From Alcanivorax hongdengensis A-11-3 (GTDB lineage Bacteria > Pseudomonadota > Gammaproteobacteria > Pseudomonadales > Alcanivoracaceae), in assembly GCF_000300995.1 (NCBI RefSeq), contig NZ_AMRJ01000012.1, forward strand, positions 42,680 to 106,679: DNA of 64,000 nt. Direction: 5' to 3'. The notes below the pieces were generated by a model. The model was not told where the DNA came from, searched no databases, and was given only the letters and a program-made list of their open reading frames with translations. Both the position numbers and the translations under genes were made by a program. Shown in pieces: positions 9,587 to 18,794 of this stretch (positions are counted from its first letter, which is position 1; every line of letters starts with the position of its first letter).

Positions 9587-10811
9587 GCAGAAACCGTCGG
9601 CCGCCGTGGCGGCACGATCCCTGTTTGCAGCCCGGGCGCGCGCAGGGGATTGGGCGGCCTCACAACGCATACTGATGGGCTGGGCGTTACTGGTGGCCCT
9701 GCTGGTCGGTATCGCCATGCCGGCCTGGAGTGAGAGCCAGGATATCCCTGCCGGCCCGATGAAGAAGGTGCTGCGCATTGCGCCCGGCGAGCAGAAAATT
9801 CTGCTTTTCCCGGAGCGGGTGACCAAAGTGGCCACCTCCGATCCGAACGTGGCGGCAGTGGCCGTCAGTGGTGCCAGGGAGCTGCTGGTCACGGCCAAGG
9901 ATGAGGGTTCATCGATCCTGTCGGTGTGGCTGAAAGGCCTGGAAAAGCCCATGCGCAGTACTCTGGTGGTGTCCACCACGTCCGGGCAGGCCCTGCCTTT
10001 CGGCACCCAGGTGCAGACCGATATCCGCATTCTGGAAGTCAGCCGCAGCGAGTTGAATAGCTTCGGCTTTGAATATTCCAATATCTTTGATGGTGGCAAT
10101 ACCCAAGTGGGTATTTCTTCACCGGGCGGGGCCGGAGCTGCAGAGGGTTTCAACCTTTTCCGCTTGGGCAAGAACTCCACAACGGTGATCAACGCGCTGG
10201 AAAGTGGAGGTTTTGCCTATACCCTGGCAGAGCCCTCTTTAACGGCGCTGAGTGGGCAAACAGCCTCGTTTCTTTCCGGTGGAGAGTTCCCTGTACCCAC
10301 ACGCAGTAACAATAATGGTGTCCAGGTTGAATTCAAGAAATTCGGTATTGGCCTGGCGCTGACCCCGACGGTGATTGACGGTAATCAGATTATTCTCAAG
10401 GTGGCACCTGAAGTCAGTGAGCTGGATTATTCTGCTGGTGTAAAGACGGGCGGTGTAGATGTGCCCGGGCTTCGTGTGCGACGTTCTGAAACAACGGTTT
10501 CTTTAGCTCCAGATGAAACCTTCATTATCAGCGGCCTGGTCAGTCGCAATACGGTCAATAACAGCGACCGGTTGCCGGGCCTGGGCAATCTTCCGGTGCT
10601 GGGAGCCTTCTTCCGTTCCGGTCGTATTTCCCGGGAAGACAAGGAGCTGGTAATGGTGGTAACGCCGCACCTGGTGACGCCCCAGTCCAACGGCCTGCCA
10701 CCGGGGGCCTTGCCCGGTGCCGATTATCATGAAAGCAGCATGGGCTGGATGGACATGATGACCGAACCCCGCCGCGGCTCGCAGCCGCTGCGCCATGGAC
10801 TGAGCTGGTAG
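9576..10811 (+). CDS. cpaC: Tad secretin CpaC/RcpA
   Basis: A 411-residue outer-membrane channel protein. A membrane-spanning signal region (about 33-55) sits behind a longer-than-usual N-terminus. Then come the pilus-type N-terminal domain (PMKKVLRIAPGEQKILLFPE, then a segment resembling the BON/N0 fold) and the secretin core from about residue 215 (YTLAEPSLTALSGQTASFLS) to VMVVTPHLVTP. Secretins multimerise to let the pilus cross the outer membrane. It is somewhat short for the family, apparently in the middle domain. Start at ATG 9576, overlapping cpaB. Confidence 0.93.
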   Translation: MFTEQKPSAAVAARSLFAARARAGDWAASQRILMGWALLVALLVGIAMPAWSESQDIPAGPMKKVLRIAPGEQKILLFPERVTKVATSDPNVAAVAVSGARELLVTAKDEGSSILSVWLKGLEKPMRSTLVVSTTSGQALPFGTQVQTDIRILEVSRSELNSFGFEYSNIFDGGNTQVGISSPGGAGAAEGFNLFRLGKNSTTVINALESGGFAYTLAEPSLTALSGQTASFLSGGEFPVPTRSNNNGVQVEFKKFGIGLALTPTVIDGNQIILKVAPEVSELDYSAGVKTGGVDVPGLRVRRSETTVSLAPDETFIISGLVSRNTVNNSDRLPGLGNLPVLGAFFRSGRISREDKELVMVVTPHLVTPQSNGLPPGALPGADYHESSMGWMDMMTEPRRGSQPLRHGLSW

Positions 10812-10820
10812 GGGGCGATC

Positions 10821-11996
10821 ATGATTGAAGAAACCTTGCTGGCAGTCATGGAAGACGCGGGGACGGAAAGCTGGCTGGATCAGGCGCTCAAGGATGTGGA
10901 GCGGCTGGAAAAGGTCAGCCGCTCCGACCTGGGCCGGGTGCTACGGTTACTGGAGGCGACCGGTGCCAGCATTGCCCTGGTGGAAGTGTCCGAACACGAC
11001 ATGAGCCAGGCCATGGCGGTGATCACCGCCCTGAGCAATGCCCGGCCCTGGGTGACGGTGGTGGCGGTCTGTCGCCTGGCGGATCAGGAAACCCTGCTGC
11101 AATGCATGCGGGCCGGCGCCCGTGATTGCGTTGTAGTGGGCGGCGATCCCGCCGAGCTGCGTGACCGTCTGCGTCGTCATCAACTGGTACGGCCTTCCTT
11201 CGCCGGTGACGAGTTGCAGTCGCGTTCGCGCAATCTGGTGATGATTGCCGGTGTCCATCCACGGGTGGATACCGGGTTCCTGGCACAGAATCTGGCGGTG
11301 GCCATGGCCGCCGCCGACAAGGATCGGCGAGTGCTGGCCATTGATGTGGATGCCAGCGACGAAGGTGTCTTCCACCTTGATAGCCGCAACAATTTCGACC
11401 TCAGTCAGTTGCTATCCAGCCCGGATACTCTGGATCAGACCCTGATCGAAACGGCGCTGGAGGAATTCCGGCCCGGACTGCGACTGCTCAGTGGCGGTAA
11501 CAGTGGCGATTTTCTTGGCGATCGGGGCGCGGATCTTTTCATTGCACTGACCCGGCTGATGGGCATGTTTGACCGCATTATTCTGAATGTGGGCAGTAGT
11601 GGCCAGTCTGCCTGGGTGCGCGCCATCGGTGTGCATGTTGGCGAATTGCTGGTGGTGGCTGGCCAGGAGGTGCCGCAGTTACGGGCCATAAAGGAAGAAA
11701 TCTCCAGCTGGCGCCCGCATCTGCCATCAAGCACCAATCTGCGATTGGTGCTTGATGGCTATGAGCCGTCGTTACCGCCAGCACTGGAAGAAGTGGGTGA
11801 TAGTACGGGGGTGCCGGTGGCTGCCGCATTGCCGATGGATTGGCGTCACCGTCTGGAGGCGATCAATCTGGGTCTGCCCATGCAGGAAAGTGCCCCAAAG
11901 AGTCTCTATAACAAGAAGCTCAAGGCGCTGGTCGCACAATTGGATAGTGTGGACATAGAAGCCCCCTCCCGCTGGAGTTTTTTCAAGCGGGCCTGA
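10821..11996 (+). CDS. tadZ: Tad polar localisation protein TadZ/CpaE
   Basis: A 391-residue protein: an N-terminal response-regulator-like receiver fold without clear phosphorylation residues (about 1-125), then a MinD/ParA-like ATPase fold from about residue 140. TadZ marks the pole or focus where the pilus is assembled. The usual deviant Walker A is replaced by GVHPRVDTGF, with no Lys-Thr/Ser pair, although the later VLAIDVDASDEGVF segment is kept. It therefore looks unable to hydrolyse ATP in the normal way. It lies between the secretin and TadA genes, as in other tad loci. Confidence 0.87.
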   Translation: MIEETLLAVMEDAGTESWLDQALKDVERLEKVSRSDLGRVLRLLEATGASIALVEVSEHDMSQAMAVITALSNARPWVTVVAVCRLADQETLLQCMRAGARDCVVVGGDPAELRDRLRRHQLVRPSFAGDELQSRSRNLVMIAGVHPRVDTGFLAQNLAVAMAAADKDRRVLAIDVDASDEGVFHLDSRNNFDLSQLLSSPDTLDQTLIETALEEFRPGLRLLSGGNSGDFLGDRGADLFIALTRLMGMFDRIILNVGSSGQSAWVRAIGVHVGELLVVAGQEVPQLRAIKEEISSWRPHLPSSTNLRLVLDGYEPSLPPALEEVGDSTGVPVAAALPMDWRHRLEAINLGLPMQESAPKSLYNKKLKALVAQLDSVDIEAPSRWSFFKRA

Positions 11997-12021
11997 ACCA
12001 GCCTGACTGACAGGGGATAGT

Positions 12022-13188
12022 GTGGCGGGACGAATTGACGAAGAATATCAACAGCTCAAGGCTCACACCCATCAGCGGGTGGTGGACCGGCTGGATGAAG
12101 ATGGCATCGAAGTGGCCCGCAGCAACCGGACCCGGGTCGAGGATGCCATTACCCGTGCCGTGCATCAGCACATCGCCGAGCGACGTATTCCACTTTCCAA
12201 TCAGGACATGAACCAGCTGGTGCGCGACATGATCGATGAGGTCATGGGCTTCGGGCCGCTGGAGCCCATGCTGCGCGACAGCACCATCAATGATGTGCTG
12301 GTTAATGGCCCCGAGGATGTGTTCATCGAGGTGCGCGGCGTGCTGCAACGGGCCCAGGCTCGCTTTATCGATGACGACCATGTCATTCGGGTGATCCGGC
12401 GTATTCTGGCTCCTCTGGGGCGCCGTCTGGATGAAGCCAGTCCCATGGTGGATGCTCGCCTACCCGACGGCTCCAGGGTCAACGCCATCATTCCGCCGCT
12501 GGCGCTGGACGGGCCATCCATTTCCATTCGTAAATTCAACCGCCATCACATGACCGCCGAGGATCTGATTCGCGCCGGCTCCATGACTGAAGAGTGTCTG
12601 CGGGTGATGGTGGAGGCGGTGCAGAAGCGTCGCAACATTCTGGTCAGCGGCGGTACCGGTACGGGTAAAACCACCATGCTGAACCTGATCAGCCAGTACA
12701 TTCCGCGCAATGAGCGGGTGCTGACCATCGAGGATTCCGCCGAACTGATGCTTGAGCATCCCCACGTGGTGCGCCTGGAAACCCGGCCGGCCAATACCGA
12801 GGGCAAGGGGCGCATTACCGCCCGGGAGCTGGTGGTCAACGCCCTGCGTATGCGTCCGGACCGCATCATTCTTGGCGAGGTGCGCTCCAGTGAAATCATC
12901 GAATTGCTGCAGGCCATGAACACCGGCCATGAAGGGTCCATGAGTACCATCCATGCAAACGGTACCCGTGATGCGCTGGTGCGCATCGAAACCCTGCTGG
13001 CGGTCAGTGGCTATGACGCCAGTGAACAGGCCATTGGCCGCCTGATCGGCTCGGCCCTGGACATGATTATCCAGCTGGTACGCCGCCCGGATGGCAAGCG
13101 CGAAGTCAGCGCCATTGTTCAGCTGGCGCCCCGCGAAGACGACCCTTATCACATGGAATACCTGTACAGGAGTGATAATGAACGCTGA
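12022..13188 (+). CDS. tadA: Pilus assembly ATPase TadA/CpaF
   Basis: A 388-residue secretion ATPase that powers Flp pilus extension, on the cytoplasmic face. Walker A GGTGTGKTTML lies near residue 210, the Asp box and Walker B at RIILGEVR near 280, and the His box in GSMSTIHANGTRD near 305. The N-terminal domain (residues 1-150) has the CpaF pattern VMGFGPLEPMLRD. It starts at a GTG (12022) with AGGGG upstream; no ATG gives a full N-terminus. The 3' end overlaps tadB. Confidence 0.95.
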   Translation: MAGRIDEEYQQLKAHTHQRVVDRLDEDGIEVARSNRTRVEDAITRAVHQHIAERRIPLSNQDMNQLVRDMIDEVMGFGPLEPMLRDSTINDVLVNGPEDVFIEVRGVLQRAQARFIDDDHVIRVIRRILAPLGRRLDEASPMVDARLPDGSRVNAIIPPLALDGPSISIRKFNRHHMTAEDLIRAGSMTEECLRVMVEAVQKRRNILVSGGTGTGKTTMLNLISQYIPRNERVLTIEDSAELMLEHPHVVRLETRPANTEGKGRITARELVVNALRMRPDRIILGEVRSSEIIELLQAMNTGHEGSMSTIHANGTRDALVRIETLLAVSGYDASEQAIGRLIGSALDMIIQLVRRPDGKREVSAIVQLAPREDDPYHMEYLYRSDNER

Positions 13189-14098
13189 GGTACTGCTGGC
13201 TGCCGCTCGCAATCTCGCCATCCTGGCCGTGCTGTTGCTGGTCGGTCAGTGGTGGTTTGCGCGTGTGCGTGAGCGCCAGCAGGCCCGTCGGCGGGTCAAT
13301 GCCCGGCTGGGCACGGGGCATGACATTCAGGATGACGAGCGCGAAGCGCGACTGGCGGGCGGGCGTTTCGAGCGTTTGCTGCTGCGGGCCGGTCTGCATA
13401 TCAGTCAGTCCACCCTGACCTTGCTGGTGATGGTGGTGGTGGTGGCCACCCTGGTCACCATGGTGCTGGCCAAGGTCTGGATGGCGTTGCTTGTGCCGGT
13501 GCTTGCCGCGGGCCTGGCCTGGATGCTCTGGAACATGCTCTACCAGAAACAACGGCGCATCATTTTTGACAGCCTGCCCGGCATCATCGATATCGTGGTA
13601 CGCAGTATTGATGCCGGCCGTTCGCTGGAAATGGCGCTGGTGGATAGCCTGCGTGAAGCGCCACCGGTATTTGAACCCTTGTCTTTCCGGTTGCGCAGTG
13701 CCGTGGAAGCCGGCCGCGATTACACCTATCTGATGGATGATTTTGCCGAACTTTATCAGGTGCCACCGCTGGTTTTCGTGGCCGTGGCCCTGCGAACGTC
13801 CAGCCGTTTCGGCAGCTCCATTCGTCCCATCCTGCGACAGGTTTCCGAAGCCCTGCGCTCCCAGCAGGAGATGCGCCGGGAATTCATGGCGGCCACCGCC
13901 GAGACACGGATGACCGCCATTGCCTTTGCCGTCCTGCCGGTGGGGATTGGGGTCTATGTGATAGCCATGAACGAAGGCTTTCGCGAGATCCTGCTGCACA
14001 CCGATACCGGCCAGAAGATGCTGATGGTAGCCGTGGGGCTGCTGGTGTTTGGCATTGCCCTGATCATGCGCATGATCCAGGGGGTGGGCCGTGGTTAA
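13178..14098 (+). CDS. tadB: Tad inner-membrane platform protein TadB
   Basis: A 306-residue protein of the type II secretion F family. There is an N-terminal helix (LAILAVLLLVGQWWF), a central pair of helices near 75-120, the cytoplasmic GspF-like domain (ISDIVVRS-type segment IIDIVVRSIDAGRSLEMAL) and two C-terminal helices. With TadC it forms the inner-membrane base that TadA acts on. The ATG at 13178 follows AGGAG and overlaps the tadA stop by 11 bp. Confidence 0.92.
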   Translation: MNAEVLLAAARNLAILAVLLLVGQWWFARVRERQQARRRVNARLGTGHDIQDDEREARLAGGRFERLLLRAGLHISQSTLTLLVMVVVVATLVTMVLAKVWMALLVPVLAAGLAWMLWNMLYQKQRRIIFDSLPGIIDIVVRSIDAGRSLEMALVDSLREAPPVFEPLSFRLRSAVEAGRDYTYLMDDFAELYQVPPLVFVAVALRTSSRFGSSIRPILRQVSEALRSQQEMRREFMAATAETRMTAIAFAVLPVGIGVYVIAMNEGFREILLHTDTGQKMLMVAVGLLVFGIALIMRMIQGVGRG

Positions 14099-14960
14099 TC
14101 TCTGGCTGGCCCTGCTGTGTGCCCTGCTGGCGTTGTGGATTGCGCTGGTGAAGTCCCGTACCTGGGAACGGCGCCAACGGGTGCTGACACGCATGAATGA
14201 AGGCGACAAGGCCGGCCGTGATGAAGAGAGCCGCAATCTGCTGCTTGCCAGCCTGTCACGGCGGCTCACCTCTTCCGCGTTTGTCAGTGATGATTATGAC
14301 GAGATTTATGCGGCGCTGAAGCTTACCGGGCGCAGCGCGGAACGTATCCAGGTGATCTACCTGGTGAGTTGCTGGGTGCTGCCGATGGTCATGCTGGTTA
14401 TCGGGATTCTGGTTGCCGGGCTGGGCGGTGCCATTGTGCTGGGAGCACTGGGCTTCATCATGCCGCGCCGCTATATCCGGGCGGTGGCCGACCGGGCCCG
14501 TTACCGTCAGAACCTGGAGGCCATCGAACTGGCTCAGGTCATGCGCATGTTATTGGAGGCCGGGCTTTCCATCGAACGGGGGTTTCGTATCGCAGCCCTG
14601 CAGGCCCGCCCCCTGATTCCGACGCTGGCCTATCGACTGGATCGCTTCAACCGCCTGATGGATAGCGGCGCCGATCGCAGTGCCGCGCTGGACGATATCG
14701 GCGATGACAAGACCGTGCCGGTCCTGCATAACCTGACTCGCCTGCTCAAGCAGGCCGGTTCGCTGGGTGGCAGTGTGACAGAGAGCATCGAGCAGATCAT
14801 TCTGGAAGGTCAGGATGTGGAGCGTAGTCGTATCAAGGAACAGGTCAACAAGATCGGCGTGAAAATGACCATCATCATGATGGCCATCATGCTGCCGGCC
14901 CTGTTCATCATTATTGGCGGTCCCGCGGGGATTTCCATCATGGAAGCACTGAGCCGTTGA
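14091..14960 (+). CDS. tadC: Tad inner-membrane platform protein TadC
   Basis: A 289-residue paralogue of TadB: a membrane helix at the N-terminus, a helix pair near 87-125, a GspF-like domain (NLEAIELAQVMRMLLEAGLS) and a C-terminal helix (IIMMAIMLPALFIIIGGPAG). It starts at a GTG at 14091 that overlaps the tadB stop by 8 bp, so the two partners are probably made at equal level. Confidence 0.92.
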   Translation: MVNLWLALLCALLALWIALVKSRTWERRQRVLTRMNEGDKAGRDEESRNLLLASLSRRLTSSAFVSDDYDEIYAALKLTGRSAERIQVIYLVSCWVLPMVMLVIGILVAGLGGAIVLGALGFIMPRRYIRAVADRARYRQNLEAIELAQVMRMLLEAGLSIERGFRIAALQARPLIPTLAYRLDRFNRLMDSGADRSAALDDIGDDKTVPVLHNLTRLLKQAGSLGGSVTESIEQIILEGQDVERSRIKEQVNKIGVKMTIIMMAIMLPALFIIIGGPAGISIMEALSR

Positions 14961-14989
14961 GGCAGCAACAATGTTTTCGGGAGCGAAGA

Positions 14990-15667
14990 ATGAAAAGTAA
15001 ACGGTTAGGGGTGGCCACAGGGGTTCTGCTGATGCTGGCCGGGTGTGCCCAGAATCAGCCTCGGCCGGTCACCGCTGAAATCGGTAGCCCCAAGACCAGA
15101 ATCAGTTGCGATGTGGATGTGCAGCCCGAGGATCGGGTCGAACTGGAAATGGTTGATACGCTGATGTCCCGTGATCTGGTATACGCGGCGCTGGCACAGC
15201 TGCAAAAGCATCAGCAGCGTAACGAGGAATACTGGCAGCGTTATGGTCAGCTGCTGGCCAAGACCGATGACATGGATGGTGCACGGGATGTGTTTACCCA
15301 GATGCGTGACCAGTGCAACAGTGGCGAGGCTTACCATGGCCTGGGGATGATTGCGCTCAAACAGGGCTACCTCTCCGAAGCACTGACCAATTTCAAGGAG
15401 GCGGTGAGCCGGTTGCCAGCCTCGGCATCCGTGCGTAATGACTATGGTTATGCGCTGTTGCTGGAGGGCGATTTCCCCGAAGCCCAGCGTAACCTGAGAA
15501 CCTCCCTGGAGCTGCAGAACGGTTCCGGTGCGGCCCGACAGAACCTGGCCGTGGCTTATATTCTTGCCGGCAACAAGCAAGGGCTGGCATTGCTTCGTGA
15601 CAAGTACCATTTCACCGATGATGAAATGGCCTATGCCCATTCCCTGGCGGATCAGATGAGGAAATGA
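14990..15667 (+). CDS. tadD: TadD-type TPR lipoprotein
   Basis: A 225-residue lipoprotein with lipobox LAGC near residue 18 and tetratricopeptide-like helices (AYHGLGMIALKQGYLSEALTNFKEAV, split here as repeats near 110 and 145). TadD proteins assist secretin assembly or stability, like pilotins. GGGAG precedes the ATG at 14990. The stop overlaps the start of the next small gene by 4 bp (ATGA). Confidence 0.88.
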   Translation: MKSKRLGVATGVLLMLAGCAQNQPRPVTAEIGSPKTRISCDVDVQPEDRVELEMVDTLMSRDLVYAALAQLQKHQQRNEEYWQRYGQLLAKTDDMDGARDVFTQMRDQCNSGEAYHGLGMIALKQGYLSEALTNFKEAVSRLPASASVRNDYGYALLLEGDFPEAQRNLRTSLELQNGSGAARQNLAVAYILAGNKQGLALLRDKYHFTDDEMAYAHSLADQMRK

Positions 15668-15966
15668 TGATGAAACCTCTGGCGAAGCCTGTTATGGCAA
15701 GCGCGTTACTGCTGATGTTCTGCTCACCGGCATTGGCCGATCAGGATGGCGACTATGCCTTCGGTTTGTCCGACTCCGTAGTCAGGGAAAAGCCGAAGAC
15801 CACCACGGACTGGCTGCTTGATCAGCAACGCCATTCGCCGCCGTCGCAAAAGAGCGAGCTGCCGGCGCAGCTTTACGTGGATAGTCAGCGTCGTATCAGC
15901 GATACCTTCAAACAGCCGATTCCTGAAAGCATTCAGGACAAGGCCACGTCCACGGACGATAACTGA
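15664..15966 (+). CDS. Small exported DUF3613-like protein of the tad operon
   Basis: A 100-residue protein with a Sec signal peptide (hydrophobic to about residue 24, cleaved after ALA) and a roughly 75-residue mature part. The core TDWLLDQQR followed by YVDSQRRISDTFKQPIPES resembles DUF3613, a domain found in tad loci of beta- and gammaproteobacteria with unknown function. Three consecutive ATG codons begin the frame, and any may be used. It overlaps tadD, so it is translated with the pilus machinery. The family assignment is from memory of the pattern. Confidence 0.72.
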   Translation: MMMKPLAKPVMASALLLMFCSPALADQDGDYAFGLSDSVVREKPKTTTDWLLDQQRHSPPSQKSELPAQLYVDSQRRISDTFKQPIPESIQDKATSTDDN

Positions 15967-16011
15967 CCGCAGCGGCCAGTGATCCTGGGCTGACGGTCGC
16001 AAGGAGGAGGC

Positions 16012-17724
16012 ATGAGACAATTCGGCATTGCACGTCAAAGCGGTGCGATTGCGCTGGCCACCCCCTTCGTGATTCTTCTGATTCTGGCGTTGACGGTTTT
16101 CTTGCTGGATGGCGCCAGGCTGTATGCCGCCAAGCGGGAAATGCAATCCATTGTCAACGCGGCGGCGACCGCCGCGGCGGATAACGGCCAGACCTGTAAC
16201 AGCATGGGCGATTCACCGACCTTGTCAGATATACAGACCCGTGCCGAAACCGCCGCCACCCAGCGCGGCTGGGATGGCAAGGGTACGCTGACGGCCAGCA
16301 CCGGCCTGGTCAGTACGGTGGAGGGCGGTCCCGATGATGGTCAGCAGGAATTCGAAGCCCGACCGGTGCTGCAAAGCAACGCGGTCGCCATCCGCTATTC
16401 GCGGCCGCACAACATTTCCCTGTTATTGGGCGGGCTGGGGACCATCACGCTGGATGCCACGGCGGTGGCCCGCAAGGAACTGAATGCCGGTATTTCCGTG
16501 GAGTCTTATACCGCCAGCCTGGATTCCACCCAGTCCGCACTGTTGAACCTGGTCATTGGTGGCATTCTTCAGCAGGACGGCGGCTTGCATCTCAATGGCG
16601 TCAATTTTGATTCCCTGCGCGGCACGCTGGTGGATGTGGAAGATCTGGTCGCGGGCCTCACGGGCGGCACCGCGGCAGGAGATATTCTGGGTAGCGACGT
16701 GACTGCTGATGCGGTGCTGTCCGTGCTGAAAAGCACGTCGGATGCCACCGGTGTTGCAGCCATCGCACTGGATCAGGTGGTCGATGCGGCAGTGGGCACC
16801 AATACCAATGTGGCGCTGGCAGATATCGTTAATGTGCTGGGTGATGGCGAGATACCGAAGGGCGCCAAGATCCCGGCGCTGGATGTGATTATTTCAACGG
16901 TCTTCAATGTAGGCAAGGCGCTGCCTTCCACTATCCATCTTGATCTGGCTGACAGTAGTGCCCTTGGGTCACTGTTGTCATCGTTGGGTGTGGGGGCGGC
17001 GACGCTGGATCTGGAAATTGATCAGGCGCCGGGTTTCGTTTTTGCGCCGGCTCGCCAGGATGAAAATGGCAACTGGTACGGCAAGGCGAAAAGTGCCGAT
17101 ATTACCTTGACGCTGGATCTTGGACTGAATGTATCTGTGCTGGGTCTTGCTTCACTGACGACGTCGCTGCCATTGACGCTGGATACTGGCTCGGCAGAGG
17201 TGACACTGGTTGGAGCCAGGTGTGCAGCAGGCACCACCAATCAGGTCACACTGGATACTCAAGTAAAGCGTAGCCTGCTTTCCCTGCAGACCAACGCCAG
17301 CGTGGATATCAATGCCATTTTGCTGGGGAAACTGGCCAGTGTTTCCGTCACAGCGGATTCCGGTTCCTATGGCGGTGGCGCCGAGTATGTTGAGCTGGGA
17401 CCGATTATGCTCAACGACCCACAGCCTTACGCCATTGAACAGGGCGACAGCGGCGCCGCCCTGGATGATGCCCTCACTGGCTTGCTCAGTGATCTCGATC
17501 TTAATATAACCAGTCAGGTGCCATTGCTTAACGTCGTGTTTGGCAGTGTGACCGGGCTGCTCAATGGTGTGACACAAACACTGGTTCCCATACTTCAGTC
17601 CGTTAGTCAGCAGATACTGGGGCCGCTGCTGGACGCACTGGGTTTGTCGGTAGGCAATGCCAGAATTACGGTGGCGTCAAAAGTTCAGAGTCCGGTGGTA
17701 CTGCTGGAGGATGTGGATTTCTGA
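16012..17724 (+). CDS. TadG-like pilus-associated protein
   Basis: A 570-residue protein. The first about 45 residues are a pseudopilin-like start (QSGAIALATPFVILLILALT, then DGARLYAAKREMQSIVNAAA), the TadG/Flp-associated N-terminus. The long remainder is an Ala/Gly/Leu/Val-rich extracytoplasmic domain with no motif I recognise. AAGGAGGAGG immediately before the ATG gives a very strong ribosome site. TadG proteins in other systems anchor or tip the pilus. The stop overlaps the next start (TGATG), which couples it to the first PAP2 gene. Confidence 0.82.
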   Translation: MRQFGIARQSGAIALATPFVILLILALTVFLLDGARLYAAKREMQSIVNAAATAAADNGQTCNSMGDSPTLSDIQTRAETAATQRGWDGKGTLTASTGLVSTVEGGPDDGQQEFEARPVLQSNAVAIRYSRPHNISLLLGGLGTITLDATAVARKELNAGISVESYTASLDSTQSALLNLVIGGILQQDGGLHLNGVNFDSLRGTLVDVEDLVAGLTGGTAAGDILGSDVTADAVLSVLKSTSDATGVAAIALDQVVDAAVGTNTNVALADIVNVLGDGEIPKGAKIPALDVIISTVFNVGKALPSTIHLDLADSSALGSLLSSLGVGAATLDLEIDQAPGFVFAPARQDENGNWYGKAKSADITLTLDLGLNVSVLGLASLTTSLPLTLDTGSAEVTLVGARCAAGTTNQVTLDTQVKRSLLSLQTNASVDINAILLGKLASVSVTADSGSYGGGAEYVELGPIMLNDPQPYAIEQGDSGAALDDALTGLLSDLDLNITSQVPLLNVVFGSVTGLLNGVTQTLVPILQSVSQQILGPLLDALGLSVGNARITVASKVQSPVVLLEDVDF

Positions 17725-18794
17725 TGACCTCCTCACCTGAGGAACAGCGCCCCTTGCTGGAGCGTTGCGCCGCCGGGGTGTGGCGGGGGCTTGGCAGGGA
17801 TGCCGGCATTTATCTGTTAGTGAGTGGCTATATCGTTATCACGGTGCTGGCAGCCGGGTTGACCGGTCATCTGCCGCATTACTCGCTAATGGTATACCCA
17901 CAAACCACCATTCAGGTCAGTATCGTTCTGGGTCTGTTCATGGTGGTGGGTTACGGCGGTTATGTCATGCTGTATCGCCGCCCGTCTTTTCCGTTGCGTT
18001 ATCTTGCCGGCCAGATTCGTCGATTCGTGGTATCTGCTGCTTTTTTTCGCGGGCTCTTTCTGCTGCTTGTCTTTACCCTTTTCTTCTCCGCAGTATCATC
18101 CAGTAAATCCCTGATCGGGGTCTGGCAGCCGTTTGCCTGGGATGCGCGCTTTGCCCACTGGGATGCCTGGCTGCACGGGGGCAAGATGCCCTGGCAGTGG
18201 TTACAGCCGGTGCTGGGCTATCCCTGGATTACCACCGCGATCAATGCCGTTTACAACCTGTGGTTCATGGTCATGTTTGCGGTGTTTTACTGGCAACTTT
18301 TTTCTTCCCGTGACGAGCGACGCCGGCAACGTTTCCTGATCAGTTTTATCGGCTGCTGGGCGGTTAATGGCACCTTGCTGGCGGTGCTCTTTTCATCAGC
18401 GGGGCCCTGCTTTTTTCATTACCTTTTGCCGGACGGACCAGACCCCTTTGCTCCCCTGATGCGCTATCTACATGCGGCACAGCGTGTGTCACCGGTGTGG
18501 GCGCTGTCCACCCAGGACATGCTTTGGCAATATCACCAGGCCGGGGCCCTGGGTGTGGGCACCGGGATTTCCGCCATGCCCAGCATGCACGTCAGTATCG
18601 CCTGGTTGATGGTGCTGCTGACTGCTGGCAGCCCCCTCATTTTGCGCTATTTCCTCAGGGCATTCTTTGTGGTGATCCTGCTGGGCTCCGTGCATCTGGG
18701 TTGGCACTATGCCATTGATGGTTATTTTTCTGTGCTGACGACCACGCTTATCTGGAGTGTGACGGCCTGGATTGGCAGGCCTGCTCATGAATAG
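17724..18794 (+). CDS. PAP2/Aur1-like membrane phosphatase or phosphotransferase (first of two)
   Basis: A 356-residue polytopic membrane protein with about six to eight hydrophobic segments. The PAP2 catalytic motifs are SAMPSMHVS (residues 283-291, active-site His) and GWHYAIDGY near 325 (His-x3-Asp). The SAGPCF motif and the WD/LHGG/PWQWLQP segment are those of the PAP2_3 group related to inositol phosphorylceramide synthase. It probably acts on a lipid phosphate or transfers a phospho-alcohol head group at the inner membrane; the substrate cannot be told. It is translationally coupled to the TadG-like gene. Confidence 0.82.
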   Translation: MTSSPEEQRPLLERCAAGVWRGLGRDAGIYLLVSGYIVITVLAAGLTGHLPHYSLMVYPQTTIQVSIVLGLFMVVGYGGYVMLYRRPSFPLRYLAGQIRRFVVSAAFFRGLFLLLVFTLFFSAVSSSKSLIGVWQPFAWDARFAHWDAWLHGGKMPWQWLQPVLGYPWITTAINAVYNLWFMVMFAVFYWQLFSSRDERRRQRFLISFIGCWAVNGTLLAVLFSSAGPCFFHYLLPDGPDPFAPLMRYLHAAQRVSPVWALSTQDMLWQYHQAGALGVGTGISAMPSMHVSIAWLMVLLTAGSPLILRYFLRAFFVVILLGSVHLGWHYAIDGYFSVLTTTLIWSVTAWIGRPAHE

